DNA of 64,000 nt from Agelas oroides. Lineage: Eukaryota; Porifera; Demospongiae; Agelasida; Agelasidae. Of this stretch, positions 12,294 through 24,051 are shown piece after piece. The number at the start of each line of letters is the position of its first letter. The stretch's first letter is position 1. The DNA is taken from assembly GCA_949130485.1 (NCBI GenBank), contig OX422184.1, positions 2,522,336-2,586,335 on the forward strand, written 5' to 3'. A program made the translations under genes and the position numbers. The notes under the pieces are model-generated. The model did no database searches. It saw only the letters and a list, made by a program, of their open reading frames with translations, and was not told the origin of the DNA.

Positions 12294-12414
12294 CTTCCTC
12301 CCTCCTTTTTTATTATGCGCTCTTGTACACCTACGTTTAGGTCCTTTCCTTGAGCCTGCACTCTCCATTTTAATTGACTCTTGTGAGTAGCTGCATGCAT
12401 GATGATGTCAGATT

Positions 12415-12473
12415 TGTATTCATGAACAATCAACGAACCACATCTCCCTTATAAAACAGGCCTAGATGTTATG
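12415..12473. repeat. Dispersed 59-bp repeat, copy 1
   Basis: Bases starting ATGAACAATCAACGAACCAC and ending ATGCAAAGTCACC match 32256-32317 almost exactly. It may be the edge of a transposon. The rest of 12294-12597 shows nothing recognisable. Confidence 0.7.
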
Positions 12474-12597
12474 CAAAGTCACCATGCACATCATTATAAT
12501 AATAATGGGAAGAATTACAATACATAAACAAATGTTCTAGAACAAGAGTTTTGTTACTGTTCAGAAACCCAAAAACATCAGTAAGTTGTTAGAAAGA

Positions 12598-15500
12598 TCA
12601 ACCATTATAAAGAAGAGATCTAAGCAGTTGCATTGTGATGTAAAGTTTTTGTAAAAACTTTTCGATCTTCTCTTTATCTAGGTTAGATAAGGTAAAATCA
12701 ACAATATCAGTGAGTTGTGCTACTCTTAAGACTTGCGTATACGCATATAGAATATTGTCCGTTGTAATAGCTAACCCATGAAGAATGAAATATACAGCCA
12801 GTGCTTTTAATACCATCACCTCTAGTAAGGTGAGATGGCCATGTACACAAGATTCTCCTCTTTTCTGCATGAATAAATCTGTAGGATGACCACAAAGTGG
12901 CTGCCTTTGAGTGTCGTACAATGCTCGTCTTCTGGTTGTTGAGGGTGGTGGACGAATGCCATGTGGATTTGTACAATCCTTACATCGACAAAGGGAGTTA
13001 CATTGCTTTTTTGCTCTGGCACATGGACATCTGCTAGTAAAACATGCCTTTGCACTAAAGCCGATCTTTCTACCACATGTACATCTTAGTGATTTTTTTC
13101 CCCGTGTATTAGTTTGTTGTTTCCCTGATGCAGTAGTTGACGGTGCTGTTACAGCGTAGTCATAGTGCCCTGGGCCTTCTTGAATGAATGTTAGTAAAAG
13201 AGGTTGTGCTGAGTCAGCAACTTGCATAGTAGGTGTGATGCAAATAACAGGCATGTTGACAACTGAAGTAAAGATGGTTATAGGCATATGAAGAACATTT
13301 GCTAATGTTAGCACCATCAAGTCGCCAAGGTCACCAGTGAACTGTCCACTTGTTTGGTACTGATATGCCACAGCTGTTATGTCAGTGGTTACAAAACCTT
13401 GATAGTACTCAGTATTGTCAAGCCATTCCTTAACCACACAGTGGCGTAGCAATTCAGCAATGGTGTTAATATCATGCATTTGCTCTATAGGTAGCCCTAA
13501 TGCAGACAGTCTTTCAGCAAGTTTTTCATCTTTACTCTGTAAGCGCTGAAGTAGTGCGAGACTTACAGATGTAAATAAGCAATTTCCATCCCCAGGGACC
13601 GGAATTCTTTTTAAATTCCATGAACTCAGAACACTCTCAAGCTGTGCAGCTGGTGAGGGTGATGTAGCTTCTTTAGGAAGACCTTCAATTGCAGCAATGA
13701 AGCTGATAAAGAAAACGTCTTTGCTATTGATATATGCAGTATCTGATATACCTTCAAGGCTCTTTGCAACATAGAAAGAACAGGTAGCTTGCTGTAGAAC
13801 TGATAGGGCCTCTGGAGGAGAAAATTCTACCGTGAAATCATATTCACTTTCCACCTCTGAGCACTCAGAACCTAATGTACTTTCAAGGTTGGCAAGCTGT
13901 TCCTGGACTGTTTTCCAATCCAGTTGAACAATAGGTATCTTAGGCTCTGTTGCTACCTGAAGAACTGCTTCATCTGAGGAAATGATGTTTGAAAGACCAA
14001 AACATTCCTTTCGACTGCTAGCGGTATCAACATAAGCAGTGATGGGTCTTGCAGTTCTTTTCTCCCGTTTTGCTGCTACTTCTTCATTATGAATATAAAA
14101 TGTGGATGTGAGTAGTGCATAAGCTAACTCTACACCATAGCGGCTATTACTAAGAATGGCATTGAGCTGTTTGTGTAAACGTTCGTTTCTATTCGTCCCA
14201 CGACCAGGCTGGATGCCTGACAGACAGCCTTTATCAATGTGTTTCATGAGGCATCTAATCTCTTGGATAGCTGTTGGTGGAAGGATTTGCCTACCATTGA
14301 ATGATACACCTTCCCAGTGGCTCTGAAATCTTTCGAGGTTTTCTCTAAGAATATGTGGAGGAGGGGTGGGTTTTGTCCTCTTTGTTCCTTGGTCAGATGG
14401 GTCACGGAAGACTAAGGTAAGAGACTGCAAGCAGTGTTTGTGGTATGGATGCCGCTTTGGTATTTTTTGTGTAATTCTTTGTACAGCATGGAAAATGTCC
14501 AGAAACACCCTCAATTGTGGTCCAAAGATACTTTGCAATTTGTTTCTCCAGGAACAGCAAATGTCCACATAAAACTCATCAGCAGTCTTACCCTGTTCAC
14601 TTAGTCTATCACGCAGCTGTATTAGTTGCTGTTCTATATGTTCAAAAGATAAGCTCCTAGTGAGTTTCCATGTCATGACTTCACCATCTTGGTTTAACAC
14701 ACAAAACAACCCACTATACTGTTTAATCCAACTTCCATCACTCCTTCTCACTGTCCCCACATTCGATACTGATCTAAAAGTGTGATCACAACTCAACCAA
14801 GCACTTTCAGCATATGAACTGAGTGTGGTCATACACATTTTGTGAGTGTACGCCAATTCAGAATCCCAGAAATGAAGCAGATAACATGCAGCTATGGAAT
14901 GGCGTGTTGGAGACTCTTTCCAAAGTTTAACTGGGACATCATCAAAATGTGGAAATACTTCTTGGGTCCTTGTAGCATAAGGCTGATGATGTGCCAGTTG
15001 CTCAAACCTTTCTTTGATCGAGTAAAACCGATGCACACGATTAGAAAAAAGCCTCTGCTCAATCTGCTGCAGAGATAGGCCTGCATGTAGTGACTGCTGA
15101 ACAAATTCTATTAGTGCTTGAGTAAACCCAGTTTTGTGCCATAACTTGAATGGAATAAGGCACTGCAGATTCGATTGCTGGAGTCTTCTGAGGATAGCAG
15201 GATGATGACCATATACAGTATGACCATTTGAGCATTTGTAAACCCGGCTGATGAGAAGTACACTGGCACTTACATCATGGACTAACCGTGGGCAGCAATC
15301 TGGTGAGTGCCCGTCTGTCCAGTCAACACCAACCAGTGTTGAAGACAGTTCATCCACTGCACATTTTGGACAGGCAGGAGAGAGGATGTGTTGGTACTGT
15401 TCAAGTGGTGACCATACAATGGTTGCAGGAATGAGGAAAAGCGTCACCTATATAATATGGAAATAAGTTACTAATAATAATTGGTGAAAAACCTGAATGC

Positions 15501-15750
15501 GCCAGTGCATGCAGATGGTGTGTTTTACATGGGTAGAAGATAAAACTCTAGTGGATATCTGATATCTCGTACTAACCTGCATTGTATCTGGAGGTGAAGT
15601 CTCCAATATGATGGGGATGACGAAGTTCCTCCTTGATATTTCAGTGCATACAGCACGGAGTGGCTGTACCCAATCCTTGGGAATTTCTACCGTTTCTGTG
15701 CATATACACAGCATCAACAAGCACAATGGAACCGACATTCCAACCGCCAT
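12598..15750 (-). CDS. DDE transposase-like / OTU protease-like / CXC-domain fusion protein
   Basis: Exon 1 is 15750-15577 and exon 2 is 15447-12598, joined in phase 0 across a 129-bp intron (CAG|GTTAGT and TATATAG|GTG). Together they give 1007 codons. Residues about 75-160 hold a Cys-rich head (CPKC, later CC and C-x-N-G-H). Residues about 270-500 look like a DDE transposase core, with D279 (DHTFRS), D353 (VDICCSW) or D375 (LDIFHAVQR), and E480 (NERLHKQL). Residues 670-825 match an OTU cysteine protease, with D678 and C681 in PGDGNCLF and H819 in GHYDYAV. Residues 847-887 are a CXC (tesmin/TSO1-like) cysteine cluster, C-T-C-G to C-R-C-K-D-C. The C-terminus is helical. The protein could be an intact transposase or a captured host gene. 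No flanking inverted repeats were identified. Substrate and pathway are unknown. The first 20 residues look signal-peptide-like, which fits poorly with a nuclear enzyme, so the first exon is less certain. Confidence 0.8.
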
Positions 15751-16153
15751 GATGTTCCTCACCGCCGGAAAGTCCTTATACCAAATTTTTCGCGATCAAT
15801 TCCCGCATGCAGTGCGCCCGCCGGTGCGTGCACTCATTCTCAGTCCTCGATTACACTAGTCTCATGCCCTGACCCAACCCTCTCGCGAGGAAAGGGTCTG
15901 GTGTCACAAGCCTGAATCCTTGGGCTTGCGGAAGTGTTGAAGTCTTGTAATTGTTAGTGTAGAATTACAAATTACTCAATGTTGGATAATGAATCTCATA
16001 ACACGCTTTGAGCGGATCGATTGAAGTACTTGTTCTCGCTTCCGCATTATTCCAATAAACGTTGCTCTGCGATTGGCCGCTCCACGCTTCTGAACGGGAA
16101 TGATCCATCTTGCCAGTTTGTCACATGCATTGATGATCCACACTTTCTACATT
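15751..16153. other. Intergenic stretch with one foldback remnant
   Basis: At about 15858-15915 the sequence CTAGTCTCATGCCCTGACCC is followed by AAAGGGTCTGGTGTCACAAG, a short hairpin resembling the foldback family elsewhere in the window. On the minus strand at about 16047-16150 a frame reads CRKCGSSMHV, which has two Cys but no supported exon borders. Confidence 0.35.
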
Positions 16154-16686
16154 TCATGAACTGTGAAGTAAGAAACTGAGGGTGTGTGATATAAGGATTC
16201 CACTGTAGTACTGCTGGAAGACAAAGTACGATTGATCCAACCCCTCCTTGCAAACCTCAGTGACTTGGGGAGTAATCATATCAGTGCCTCCATTACCTGA
16301 ATGAAGTGTAAATAGCTTAAGACAGTATTGGTTTCTGCTGATTATAGTTAAAAGGTGTTAATCTAGTGTCCTTCCCTCTGCACTAGTGTATAGAGTCAGC
16401 CTTATCTTTGTGTTCTGTTGACTCATTAGAAGCTTTATTATATTCACAAGAATGAATGAAAAAGATTCAACAGAACAGAAAAAGTAATAAAGAATCTTTT
16501 GTCTGCAATAAAGGATAGAAACAAGGTGGTCAGTCATTACCAAAACATACCATTCTGCCTTTGGAATTGCTCTATGAGCCTCTGGATATATTGACAACTG
16601 TGTTCAGATAGAACTCCGTGGCAATCATCTACATTCCAGCCAAACAGCCAGACCATCAGCAGGAGAGAAACAAATGAATTTTCCAT
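16154..16686 (-). CDS. Possible small secreted protein, two exons
   Basis: Exon 1 is 16686-16551 and exon 2 is 16296-16154. Both borders are GT-AG and phase 1 is kept, giving 92 residues and a TGA stop. The N-terminus MENSFVSLLLMVWLFGWNV is a plausible signal peptide. The mature part has only three cysteines (DDCHGV, HSCQYI, EVCKEG) and no motif that I recognise. It is divergently oriented to the NTPase gene starting at 17152, with a CpG-rich spacer. The first exon is better supported than the second, because several acceptor choices exist downstream. Confidence 0.4.
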
Positions 16687-16854
16687 GTCCTGCAAGAAAC
16701 ACAAGGAAATAATTGAACAACTCGAGTAAAGGTGGGTTTTTTTTTGGTTTCTCCACTTACTAATCTCTATCTTTTTAGCTACGTATCTCTCACCACTGAT
16801 CTATCAATGTGCACACACTCCTACTCACCTTTCAGCAGTTGCCAAATACAATGC

Positions 16855-17150
16855 GTGTAGAGTACACGTGAAGCCGCATGCACATCACAAAAGTGCACGC
16901 GCCCGCAGCCAAAATGCTCGTGTAAAATACACGCAAGCGGTTGCGCACGGCGCAATGGTTCGTGCGCGAGGCGTACGCATGCCGTGTCCGCACGGGCGGC
17001 CTGCTGCCCCGTGCCATGTGTATATTAGTCTCTACACATGTGGGCTCGTTCCCATACCAGGTACTACGCGCTCGCCACGCTCGATATCGTCGTCTGCATG
17101 CTCGGCGCACACGTGGTGAATGGAAACAAATGCAAGTGTGAACTGTCGGT
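16855..17150. promoter_or_regulatory. CpG-rich bidirectional promoter candidate
   Basis: This roughly 300-bp stretch is much richer in CG dinucleotides than the AT-rich surroundings (for example TGCGCACGGCGCAATGG and GTGCGCGAGGCGTACGC). It lies between the minus-strand start at 16686 and the plus-strand start at 17152. That suits a shared promoter, though no TATA box or mapped start site supports it directly. Confidence 0.4.
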
Positions 17151-17151
17151 C

Positions 17152-20100
17152 ATGGAGAATGAAGCGACACCAGCACCTCCTACACCGTCTTCCCAACCTG
17201 AAAGCAGCCGGAGATCCACAGTAAGTTAGTGTATTTGTCAAGTTAGTGTATTTGTCTTGTATTTCTATAGCGCTTGAGTTTGTATCCGGCCTTTTTTGGC
17301 TTGTTGCAAACTTTGTATGCTAGGTAGTAATATTTGCATTGTAAGTGTCTGTATAGCGAATCAAGATTACTTTCCTCAGTGATTATTGCGCCATCACAAA
17401 GTGTGTCGCTATGGCAGATTTGCAAACCAAGGAATACACTACCCGAAGGCGTATAGTTTAGCGCGGCGAAAAAGATAAACAAAATACGCAACTGAGTAAT
17501 ATTCCATTTTTCTACCTGGGACTGCCTAATGCATTTACATTCAAAATTTAGATGGGAACAGGGTTTTCTTCCTCCGTTACTGAGACCATAGATAGTGGGG
17601 TGGCACTCCACTATCTATGCTGAGACTCATGGAGGGTCTATGAACTCAACACATGGTTTTGATGCCAAATTTCATTTTTCAAGGACAACAAATTTAATAG
17701 ATACTTACATGTACATTGTACTTCACTAGTTTAGTTTATGGATCATGTCTAGTATTAGCCAATGTTGCTATATACATGTATCGTTGTCTTTAATGACAAA
17801 ACTATTATAGAAAAAAAGAAAAAAAAATGTCACTTTGACAATTGATGCACAAATGTCATCCTTAAAGAGTAGGCAAAATGTCAATTTGTAGGCAAAATGG
17901 GAGTAGGCAAACAGGTAATAATTTATACTTCCCACGGAATTGGTTCTTCTCCCTCTTATCCATCCATTGTATTACTTACTGTCCATTTTTGTTCAGGTGT
18001 AGCTATATAACAATGTTGGTTGATTGTTGAACACTTATGTTGAACACTTATGTCCAAGCAATGGAATGGTTAACCTCTTTCACAGTCATCCTTTTATGTG
18101 GATTGGAGCACTCCCTGTATTGGAGTATTGAATAAGGATGGAAGCAGATCTGACCAAAAGGGTGATTTTGCCATCCGACTTGACACTCTGGTGCAAGCAG
18201 ATGCCAACACTGGGTACCTGGCTACTGTAAAAAGGGGAGTTGATGAGAGGGAAAGGTAAGACAAAGTATATTCATTTGTTCAACCACTTATCAAGTTAAC
18301 ACATAGCTTTTGATAATGGTATGCACCACTTGACTCCAATGTAACTGTTTTTAGGCCTGAAACTATGGTAGTACTTGACCATACTAGACAAAATAGGTAC
18401 TAAACAGGTCCATTTTGTAATCATGATCAGGTGTTGTTGTTCTTTTATGGAGTAAAGTATAGTAGCTATGGTTGTGATTTTACAACTTTTATGTAACAGT
18501 CACTTACAACTAACATTTTCAAGCCAAAAATTGACCAAAAACTAGACAAAATGGGCATATTACATTTGGTGTGTACAGTCGTAACCTAATCTGATAATAA
18601 TTATTGTTCTTGTGGAGTAAGTTTTATTCTCATAACCTTTAAAACCAGGTGCTAACACCAATTATAGGGTGTTATAACTCTGTTTGAGGAGAGTTAAAGG
18701 TGCAATGAATCACTAATTGTCACCTTTCTAACACCCTCTCACATTGTAGTAACACCCTACAAAATGAACTGCAAATTGTTGGGTGTTACTATTGCATCCT
18801 ATTACAGCAAATAATTCTATGTCACAAATGGTTCATGTGTGGATGGCCTTAACCTACCTGAGTAGTACATTATTATACTAATGGTTCCATCCTGTGATGT
18901 TACATAAGGTGGGGAAATTCATTCAGGATTGACTTTTGAGGGATACGTATGGGTGGAATAGCTAGTGAAGAAAGGCTTGGTGGTGTACAAAAGTTCATAT
19001 TACTAACACCGTGAAACTAACGGATATCTTCTCACAACAGATGTCAATTGCTTCTTCTGACCTGTGTGCTGTTTATGTCAGTCCTTTATTTTTCTTGGGG
19101 TGTAACTAGCTATATAAAGTTAGCACGTATTGAAGTGTCCTGATTGGCAAGGGGTTCTTTAAGTGGGATTCCACTGCACTATTCAGAAATTGGGCTGCAA
19201 TTTGATTTTGATGTTATCATGAAGTGTGGTAGTACTCCACATGTAATGAAATTTTATATCAGTGTGAAATCTTAGAGCTCATGTATTCACAAGACTTTTC
19301 AAGTAGGGATTGCTGCATCATAGATAGTGTCTTTCATATGCAGGACATGCTTCTTCACTGTTGAATCAGCTGGATGCAAACCTCGCTTCATGGCACAGAT
19401 TAATAATTCATTTGGAAGTGGTGGCATGTCATTGGCCTTCAATGAAATGCAGTTTGCTGGATTCGTGCAGTTTTTAAAAATGCACAATTCTGTCAACATC
19501 TGCACAGCAGCGACCATCGTTGGTCAGCAGTCATGTGGCCAAGTATGGGTGATGGGTGAGACCCAGATTGATGGTGAGGGGGAGGTCATGGCCCCCAATA
19601 CTTCACCCTACATCTGGCTGGACAAGATTGCTCTTGGAGAGGTTGGAAGCATAGCCACCAATGAATTACTTCCAACCATCCACACCCCTTTGTCGATTGA
19701 TGTGCTTAGTCGACTCTTAAATGTCCTGGAGGTGGTCATGAAACACAACTTTTTCAGTGCAGTACTAGTGGTGGCAGGGGGCGTCCTCTCGCTGCACTAT
19801 TCCACAATCGTCAAAGAGCACATTGGATGCCCTGTGGTGGTAGCATTTGGGCCGTCTGAAACAGGAAAGACTACTGCTCTAACAGCAGCACTTTCTCTAA
19901 CAGGTATGTACATTCTGCCTTAGCATGTGACTGCACAAATATATGTTTCTGCATACTGTTACCGGTGATTTTAGGCTAAACAAGCAGATTGAGGCCAACC
20001 CTCTATAGGGAAGTTTGAGTACATGCTCCCCTGATAATTTGAGGTAGTGAGAAGTGATCTGGGGTTACTTGCTCTGAAACTTAGTATCCAAATTACACAG

Positions 20101-23100
20101 TATAATACACATATACACTAGACTTTGTAAACAAGTTTCACCATGGCAACATTCCAACAATCATACCTGGTAGTTTAATTGCCTTATTTTATCTGGGGAA
20201 TGTCAAATGCATGGGCATGCTTCAATCCAGTGTTGACTGAAAACACTATGGCTTTAAGTTATCAGAATCTGGGTGGAAATACCAGACCACCTATACATCA
20301 AACTTCATAACTTTTAAACCCATTTCTTAGTAAGCTACTACTTTGTGATAGCACAATTTTCAATGTGGTATCCGACATATATATGCAATGATAGAGTCAA
20401 TCTCTTGGTTGTATATGGTTTCGATATAATGTATCTAGACTTGTCATTTTTCACAGGGTCATCAAGCGCCATCTATGAGAGAGGGACCAATGCCTTCTTT
20501 CTTGAAAGGGCATCGCTGTCATCCCTCCCATTTGGGATTGATGACCCCCCAAAGGGGTCGAAAGGAAATGACATCAGTGACTTGATAGTTGACCTCTATC
20601 AAGGAGGGAAAACTGCCAACCTCCGTAAGGGGTCACTTTTGCCGAAGTCAGTGCCACTTGTGGCCAGCAACTTTAGCATTCGCACTGAAGCAAGGTACTA
20701 ACCATATACAATAAGCAGACAATTACCATCTACATTAATTTTGTATTTCACATATTCAATCTGACTGGTTTACACTTGTTCTACCTAAACAAATTCTCCA
20801 TTGTCAACTGAATTTCCCTATTTATTTATTGTCACTTTAACCATCCAGGGTGGCAACCCGAGCCACAGTGATTCCTTTTGAGCAACCTGCTGTATGCCCA
20901 GAATCTGATGAAGAAGAGGATGCATTTGATGAACTAGAGGATTTGGTGAGCAACAACCGATTATCAGCAGCAGTAGGATGGGCTATACAGCTAAGAAAAG
21001 AGTTGTTGCTGAATGGGGACCGCATAAGGGAGCTGAAAAGGGAGTTTTATGGATCCTTTAAAGGTCGTTCAGCGATGAACTGGGCCCTCCTGCTCTTCGT
21101 TGCTGAGAAGGTACTTACTCATCACTGTTACACAGTATAGAATGCATCACGCATAACTATTTTCCTCATAAAAGCCTTATGTCCTGAAATTTTACAATGA
21201 CTCGTACATTCTTTCAGCTTCTTCAAGCTGGCAATCGAGATGACTTATTTGATGATATCCTCCAACATGCACGGAGTATTGGAAAGTCGGAGGTAGACGT
21301 TACCAAAAGCGTTGCACCAAGTAGTGACCACATTATCCATCAAACTATGGATGACGTACTCAAGAGTACACAGGGAAAGTCACTTTCTGAGGTAAGCTAA
21401 TGTATATTTTACCATAATCACAATCTTGCATAACTGTTATTCAGTGTATTAAACAAACTGTTGACAGACTAGTAACTTCTGTTTACTTGAACAAAAGGTA
21501 CTTCGGTACATGAGGACGGGTGTACAAGTGAACCACGAGGATGTGCTTGCAGTTGTGCTGAGTGAAGTAGCAACTTACCTGACGTTCTCCATTCCAAAGA
21601 TTGTTCAAGCTACAGTGAAGGGTGGATCAGGGTACAGCAATGTAAGTAAGGATTTCCTAACCCCAAATGCTGCCACCACTGTCCTTACTCGAGGTCCGAA
21701 CAGTACACGAAGGAAGTGCACAGTGTTCATTCTGTCCAAGCTTCCAGACAGCACCAGAGACAGCCTTCTAAAAGGTTAGTGTGTTCTCCTTCACTACTAA
21801 CTAGGCAATCATTGCTTTTTATTCTTCCTTCTATTTAACACAGCAACACAGCAGTCTACAGTGGATTCTACAGTGGAGAAACAAACACCAGCCGGTATGA
21901 TTGAATTGTGACGAGTGTGTGTCCACAACTTGCCTAATGCTTCAATTGCATGAGTTACAGTAAATAAGCAGTGTTCTACCAGTAGATCTTTTTGTTACTA
22001 TAGTTCACTTAACATAATAGGCTGAAAGAAACTAACTTCACTAACATTCTTTATAGTAGAAGAAAAGGAGGAAGAGCACTTTGGCGATGGAGTCTCTTTA
22101 AGGGATATTGAAGAAGAATGGGAGAGCATAGAGGAAGAGCAGACTGTGGTGACAAGGGCATCTGAAAAGGGAGATGAAGAGAGACACACCATGACGGATG
22201 GCAAGGAGGAACAGGGAGAGGCCAGGGATGCTGATGAGAAAGATAAGATGAAAGAAAAGGGAGAGACTGTGGAGGCTGAAAAGACTGATGTGGAAGAAGA
22301 GAAAGATAAGACGGGAGAGATGAAAGAAAAGGGAGAGACTGTGGAGGCAGAAAAGACTGATGTGGAAGAAGAGAAAGATAAGACGGGAGAGATGAAAGAA
22401 AAGGGAGAGACTCTGGAGGCAGAAAAGACTGATGTGGAAGAAGAGAAAGATAAGACGGGAGAGATGAAAGGAAAGGGAGAGACTGTGGAGGCTGATGAGG
22501 AGGAAGAGATGGAAAAGAGTTCGAAGGGTAAGAAGAATTTTCATATTTCCCATAGTATGCTAGACTGCAAATACCGTAATCTCCCAAGAGGGGGTGCAAA
22601 GAGGGGGTTGGGCATATTTTTGATATTTCTCTAAATACGCCACCTCACACCTCACATGCAGTTAGTCTACCCCTATTTATTTACTCATGGAGTGATTCTG
22701 CACTGCCTCTTTTGTCATGCGCTTTTTACCCAGGTTCTCCTTAATGAGGCTACCTCTGTTTTGAGGCCATGTTAGTGTGCCCTGTTGGTGATCACATTAA
22801 ACAAGTTTCACTGTACTCTTACATCTCCAGAGGGAATAAATGAGTGCATAATGCATACTATGCAAAATGGTGCTTTTCCATTCAGCCAGTATCCAATTAT
22901 GTTATGCTCACATTAGATAACTTCCCGGGCCCAGTCCCACATTTCCATACTGCAAGCAATGGGAAGCTGGGTGCATGTATGTTAACAAGGCTCCATTACA
23001 CTAAAGTGTATTTCACATTATTGGGAAGTAGTACTTATTGTGTGTGTGCAGTGGATCACATCTCAAAATATTCTTACTGCAGGAAAGGACAGGAAGAGGC

Positions 23101-23210
23101 GCAGACATGCACCTAAACGACCTATAAAGAAGTTTTGCACCAGGCAAAATACAGGGCCTATGCCCAATTGGTCCAAGAGCTTATCAGCTGATCATCCACT
23201 GCATCCTTAA
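17152..23210 (+). CDS. P-loop NTPase (SF3 helicase/DUF927-like core) with acidic repeat tail
   Basis: Ten exons keep phase: 17152-17220, 18086-18255, 19344-19903, 20457-20694, 20849-21110, 21218-21391, 21498-21774, 21844-21894, 22057-22527 and 23083-23210. They total exactly 2400 nt (799 residues plus TAA). Residues 249-256 form a Walker A loop, GPSETGKT. LPFGIDDP (290-297) fits a Walker B strand. PLVASN with the following AR..TR fits sensor and arginine positions. This order recalls the ATPase core of D5/SF3-type helicases or DUF927 proteins. The assignment is by pattern, so the enzyme's target is unknown. Residues about 600-757 are Glu/Lys-rich with three 24-residue repeats (72-bp tandem, about 22250-22495). 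The last exon carries a basic nuclear-signal-like run (KDRKRRRHAPKRPIKK), so a nuclear location is likely. An in-frame upstream ATG at 17038 is an alternative start. Intron 2 holds transposon remnants near 18985-19105. Confidence 0.78.
18985..19105. repeat. Remnant of CTTGGGGTGTAA-ended element
   Basis: Bases from GTGAAACTAACGGATATC to CTTGGGGTGTAACTAG resemble 61452-61573, the right part of the element nested in the TTAA-flanked copy at 60236-61854. Only one end is clear here. Upstream, 18640-18800 has several inverted AACACCC/GGGTGTT blocks. Confidence 0.4.
22250..22495 (+). repeat. 72-bp coding tandem repeat
   Basis: Three near-identical copies encode the 24-residue unit KEKGETVEAEKTDVEEE plus KDKTGEM inside the NTPase gene. 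Divisibility by three keeps the frame open. Confidence 0.85.
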
Positions 23211-23542
23211 CTTATTGAACCTTGCTACATACTGCATTTTTTGAACTTATAGGCCGCACTTGTGTTTCTTTTCTTAAAACTGATTAGTATCACTGAAGTC
23301 AATGTGTGTTCCAAAATAACCACAACAGCATCAATACTGTATTTAGCTGACTACCAGCAATGCCAGACATTGCCATGTTGAACAGCAGCATTAGTTAGTA
23401 TCATTGATGTGATAACTGCAGCCTTCTTCTTGAGGCAATTTATATTTACATGATGACCATCACCTTTCTCAAGATCAACAACGTAATGATAACAGTGACA
23501 AATGCTAACAACTTATGGAATGACATCTTCCCATTTCATTCT
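23211..23542. other. 3' flank of NTPase gene
   Basis: No exon or repeat was recognised. It leads into a tandem repeat at 23543. Confidence 0.4.
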
Positions 23543-24045
23543 TAACAAACTCAAACACCAAGTTGTAAATAAAAGTAGTCCAGCATCAAGCTTTGTAGCA
23601 TCTTTCAGTTCTCGGACGTGCATACGATCATGCGACCCAGGTAAGTATACCCATTACTCAGTTTGAGTGTTGATCATGAATGTAGTGTAGTACTAAAAAG
23701 TAAAATTACTTCACACATCGCACATTCGAGTTTCTCTCAAGTAAATAAAAGTAGTCCAGCATCATGTTTGTAGCAACTTTACGTCATCAAAGGTGCATAC
23801 GATCATGTGACCAAGGTAAGTATACCCATTACTCAGTTTGAGTGTTGATCATGAATGTAGTGTAGAAAACAAACTCAAACACCAAGTTGTAAACTTACTT
23901 GTATATTTGAGTTTCTCTCAGGTAAATAAAAGTAGTTCAACATCATGCTTTGTACCATTATACGAAGTCCATACAATCATGAATAAAGTGTTGTAAACAA
24001 ACTCAAACACCAAGTTGTATACTTACTTTGTACCTTTGAACTTCT
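23543..24045. repeat. Tandem repeat of about 175-185 bp, three partial copies
   Basis: The blocks AACAAACTCAAACACCAAG and AAATAAAAGTAGTYCARCATC recur near 23543/23567, 23741/23867 and 23923/23996, with shared stretches such as GTGCATACGATCATG and AGGTAAGTATACCC. The last copy ends in CTTCTATCAG immediately before the second minisatellite. Confidence 0.75.
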
Positions 24046-24051
24046 ATCAGG

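Noticed and set aside
10415..12433. Frames of 672 and 618 codons made of HHR/HQR and VPVV/VSLV repeats
   Set aside because: They exist in several frames on both strands because the repeat unit is 9 bp. There is no codon bias or flanking exon support.
22051..22599. Leucine/proline-rich minus-strand frames (SLPSYLSLLPHQS repeats)
   Set aside because: Mirror of the Glu/Lys repeat exon of the NTPase gene, whose plus-strand frame is fixed by splice phase.
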